In this document: in pieces, positions 62,612 through 64,000 of the stretch
Layout: each line of letters starts with the position of its first letter
Position numbering within the stretch: position 1 is the stretch's first letter
Origin: Streptomyces genisteinicus
Lineage (GTDB): Bacteria > Actinomycetota > Actinomycetes > Streptomycetales > Streptomycetaceae
DNA length: 64,000 nt
Direction: 5' to 3'
Assembly (NCBI RefSeq): GCF_014489615.1
Contig: NZ_CP060826.1
Span: 372,001-436,000, forward strand
The notes under the pieces: model-generated
The model's input: the letters and a program-made list of their open reading frames with translations, nothing else
Databases searched by the model: none
What the model was told of the DNA's origin: nothing
Program-made: the position numbers and the translations under genes

Positions 62612-64000
62612 TCAGTAGCGGTAGTGGTCCGACTTGTACGGGCCGTCGACCTTCACACCGATGTACTCCGCCTGCTCCGGGCGCAGGGTGGTGAGTTTGA
62701 CGCCGAGGGAGTCGAGGTGGAGGCGGGCGACCTTCTCGTCGAGGTGCTTGGGGAGCACGTAGACGTCGGTGGGGTACTCCTGCGGCTTGGTGAACAGCTC
62801 GATCTGGGCCAGGGTCTGGTCCGCGAAGGAGTTGGACATGACGAAGGAGGGGTGGCCGGTCGCGTTGCCGAGGTTGAGCAGGCGGCCCTCGGAGAGCACG
62901 ATGAGGACCTTGCCGTCGGGGAACGTCCAGGTGTGGACCTGGGGCTTGACCTCGTCCTTGACGATGCCGGGGAGCTGGGCGAGGCCGGCCATGTCGATCT
63001 CGTTGTCGAAGTGGCCGATGTTCCCCACGATGGCCTGGTGCTTCATCCTGGCCATGTCGGAGGCCATGATGATGTCCTTGTTGCCGGTGGTGGTGACGAA
63101 GATGTCGGCCGTCTCCACGACCTCGTCCAGCGTGGTCACCTGGTAGCCGTCCATCGCCGCCTGCAGCGCGCAGATCGGGTCGATCTCCGTGATGATCACC
63201 CGGGCGCCCTGGCCCCGCAGGGACTCCGCGCAGCCCTTCCCGACGTCGCCGTAGCCGCAGACGACCGCGGTCTTGCCGCCGATGAGGACGTCGGTGGCCC
63301 GGTTGATCCCGTCGATCAGCGAGTGCCGGCAGCCGTACTTGTTGTCGAACTTCGACTTCGTGACCGCGTCGTTGACGTTGATCGCCGGGAACAGCAGCGT
63401 GCCCTCGCGGTGCATCTCGTACAGCCGGTGGACACCCGTCGTCGTCTCCTCCGTCACACCCCGGATCTCCGACGCCAGCTGCGTCCACTTCTGCGGGCTC
63501 TCACCCAGCGTCCGGTTCAGCAGCCGCAGGATGTGCCCGTACTCCTCACTGTCCGCCGTCGACGGATCCGGAGCCGCACCCGCCTTCTCGAACTCCACAC
63601 CCTTGTGCACCAGCAGCGTGGCGTCACCACCGTCGTCCAGAATCATGTTCGGACCGCCCGTAGCGGTGTCCGGCCAGGTCAGCGCCTGCTCCGTGCACCA
63701 CCAGTACTCCTCCAGCGTCTCGCCCTTCCAGGCGAAGACCGGCACACCCTTCGGCTCCTCCGGCGTGCCCTGCGGACCCACCGCGATCGCCGCCGCGGCA
63801 TGGTCCTGCGTCGAATAGATGTTGCACGACGCCCAGCGGACGTCCGCACCGAGAGCCACCAGGGTCTCGATCAGCACCGCCGTCTGCACCGTCATGTGCA
63901 GCGAACCCGTGATCCGCGCACCCGCCAGCGGCTGCGCCGCCGCGTACTCGTGACGGATCGACATCAGACCGGGCATCTCGTGCTCGGCAAGCGTGATCTC
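62612..64000 (-). CDS. ahcY: Adenosylhomocysteinase (S-adenosyl-L-homocysteine hydrolase), N-terminus outside window
   Basis: Cytosolic NAD+-dependent enzyme that splits S-adenosylhomocysteine to adenosine and homocysteine, relieving product inhibition of methyltransferases. 462 codons plus stop are visible and the frame is open to the right edge, where EITLAEHEMPGLMSIR shows that only a short N-terminal piece is missing. Motifs: WASCNIYSTQDHAAAAIA near the start, the NAD-binding GYGDVGKG, GNIGHFDNEID, and the conserved C-terminal KSDHYRY. Probably a housekeeping gene marking the cluster edge, although SAM-dependent tailoring would also benefit from it. Convergent with the PPTase gene; 280 bp between them hold only hairpins. 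Confidence 0.97.
   Translation of the reverse strand, partial: EITLAEHEMPGLMSIRHEYAAAQPLAGARITGSLHMTVQTAVLIETLVALGADVRWASCNIYSTQDHAAAAIAVGPQGTPEEPKGVPVFAWKGETLEEYWWCTEQALTWPDTATGGPNMILDDGGDATLLVHKGVEFEKAGAAPDPSTADSEEYGHILRLLNRTLGESPQKWTQLASEIRGVTEETTTGVHRLYEMHREGTLLFPAINVNDAVTKSKFDNKYGCRHSLIDGINRATDVLIGGKTAVVCGYGDVGKGCAESLRGQGARVIITEIDPICALQAAMDGYQVTTLDEVVETADIFVTTTGNKDIIMASDMARMKHQAIVGNIGHFDNEIDMAGLAQLPGIVKDEVKPQVHTWTFPDGKVLIVLSEGRLLNLGNATGHPSFVMSNSFADQTLAQIELFTKPQEYPTDVYVLPKHLDEKVARLHLDSLGVKLTTLRPEQAEYIGVKVDGPYKSDHYRY

Overview
The window is very GC-rich DNA with C/G-ending codons and actinobacterial gene families (adenosylhomocysteinase, an EntD-type phosphopantetheinyl transferase, two small DUF5302-like proteins). 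It most likely comes from a Streptomyces or close relative. Positions 1 to about 56.8 kb are one end of a large cis-AT modular type I polyketide synthase / non-ribosomal peptide synthetase (PKS-NRPS) cluster. All six synthase genes lie on the minus strand and the cluster continues past the left edge.

In transcription order (right to left) the synthase genes are: gene A (three PKS modules, 39679-56757); gene B (PKS module, then C-A-PCP, then PKS module, then thioesterase, 25624-39558); gene C (ACP-KS-AT-AT-KR-ACP, 19190-25357); gene D (one module, 13540-19188); gene E (two modules, 2610-13460); gene F (docking-KS-AT, cut by the window edge, 1-2613). C/D and E/F are translationally coupled. A/B and B/C are separated by strong hairpins.

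Gene order is probably not the order of use. Only B carries a thioesterase, and C starts with a carrier domain and no docking helix. The docking heads and tails fall into two types that fit C>D>E>F>(genes off the left edge)>A>B. Read this way, the chain is started on C, extended with mostly methylmalonyl units, and gains a diene from A module 3 and B module 1. It is then joined to glycine (A-domain code read as D-I-V-Q-L-G-M-V-W-K), extended once more with a ketoreduced unit, and released by a thioesterase that looks like a type II enzyme. I cannot name the product.

The most striking DNA feature is a patchwork of nearly or fully identical blocks inside the synthase genes: a methylmalonyl-AT block in four copies, a malonyl-AT block in two copies with no difference seen over about 1.3 kb, a KR block in two and a KS block in two. 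The AT blocks use codons (CAA, GAA, AAA, TCA) that neighbouring domains avoid, and carry a very G-rich tract near one boundary.

The right flank (56.8-64 kb) holds a drug:H+ antiporter (likely self-resistance or export) with operator-like palindromes upstream, two tandem DUF5302-like genes, an NmrA-like NAD(P)-binding protein, the phosphopantetheinyl transferase that could activate the carrier domains, and the start-truncated adenosylhomocysteinase gene. The cluster boundary is probably between the PPTase and ahcY.
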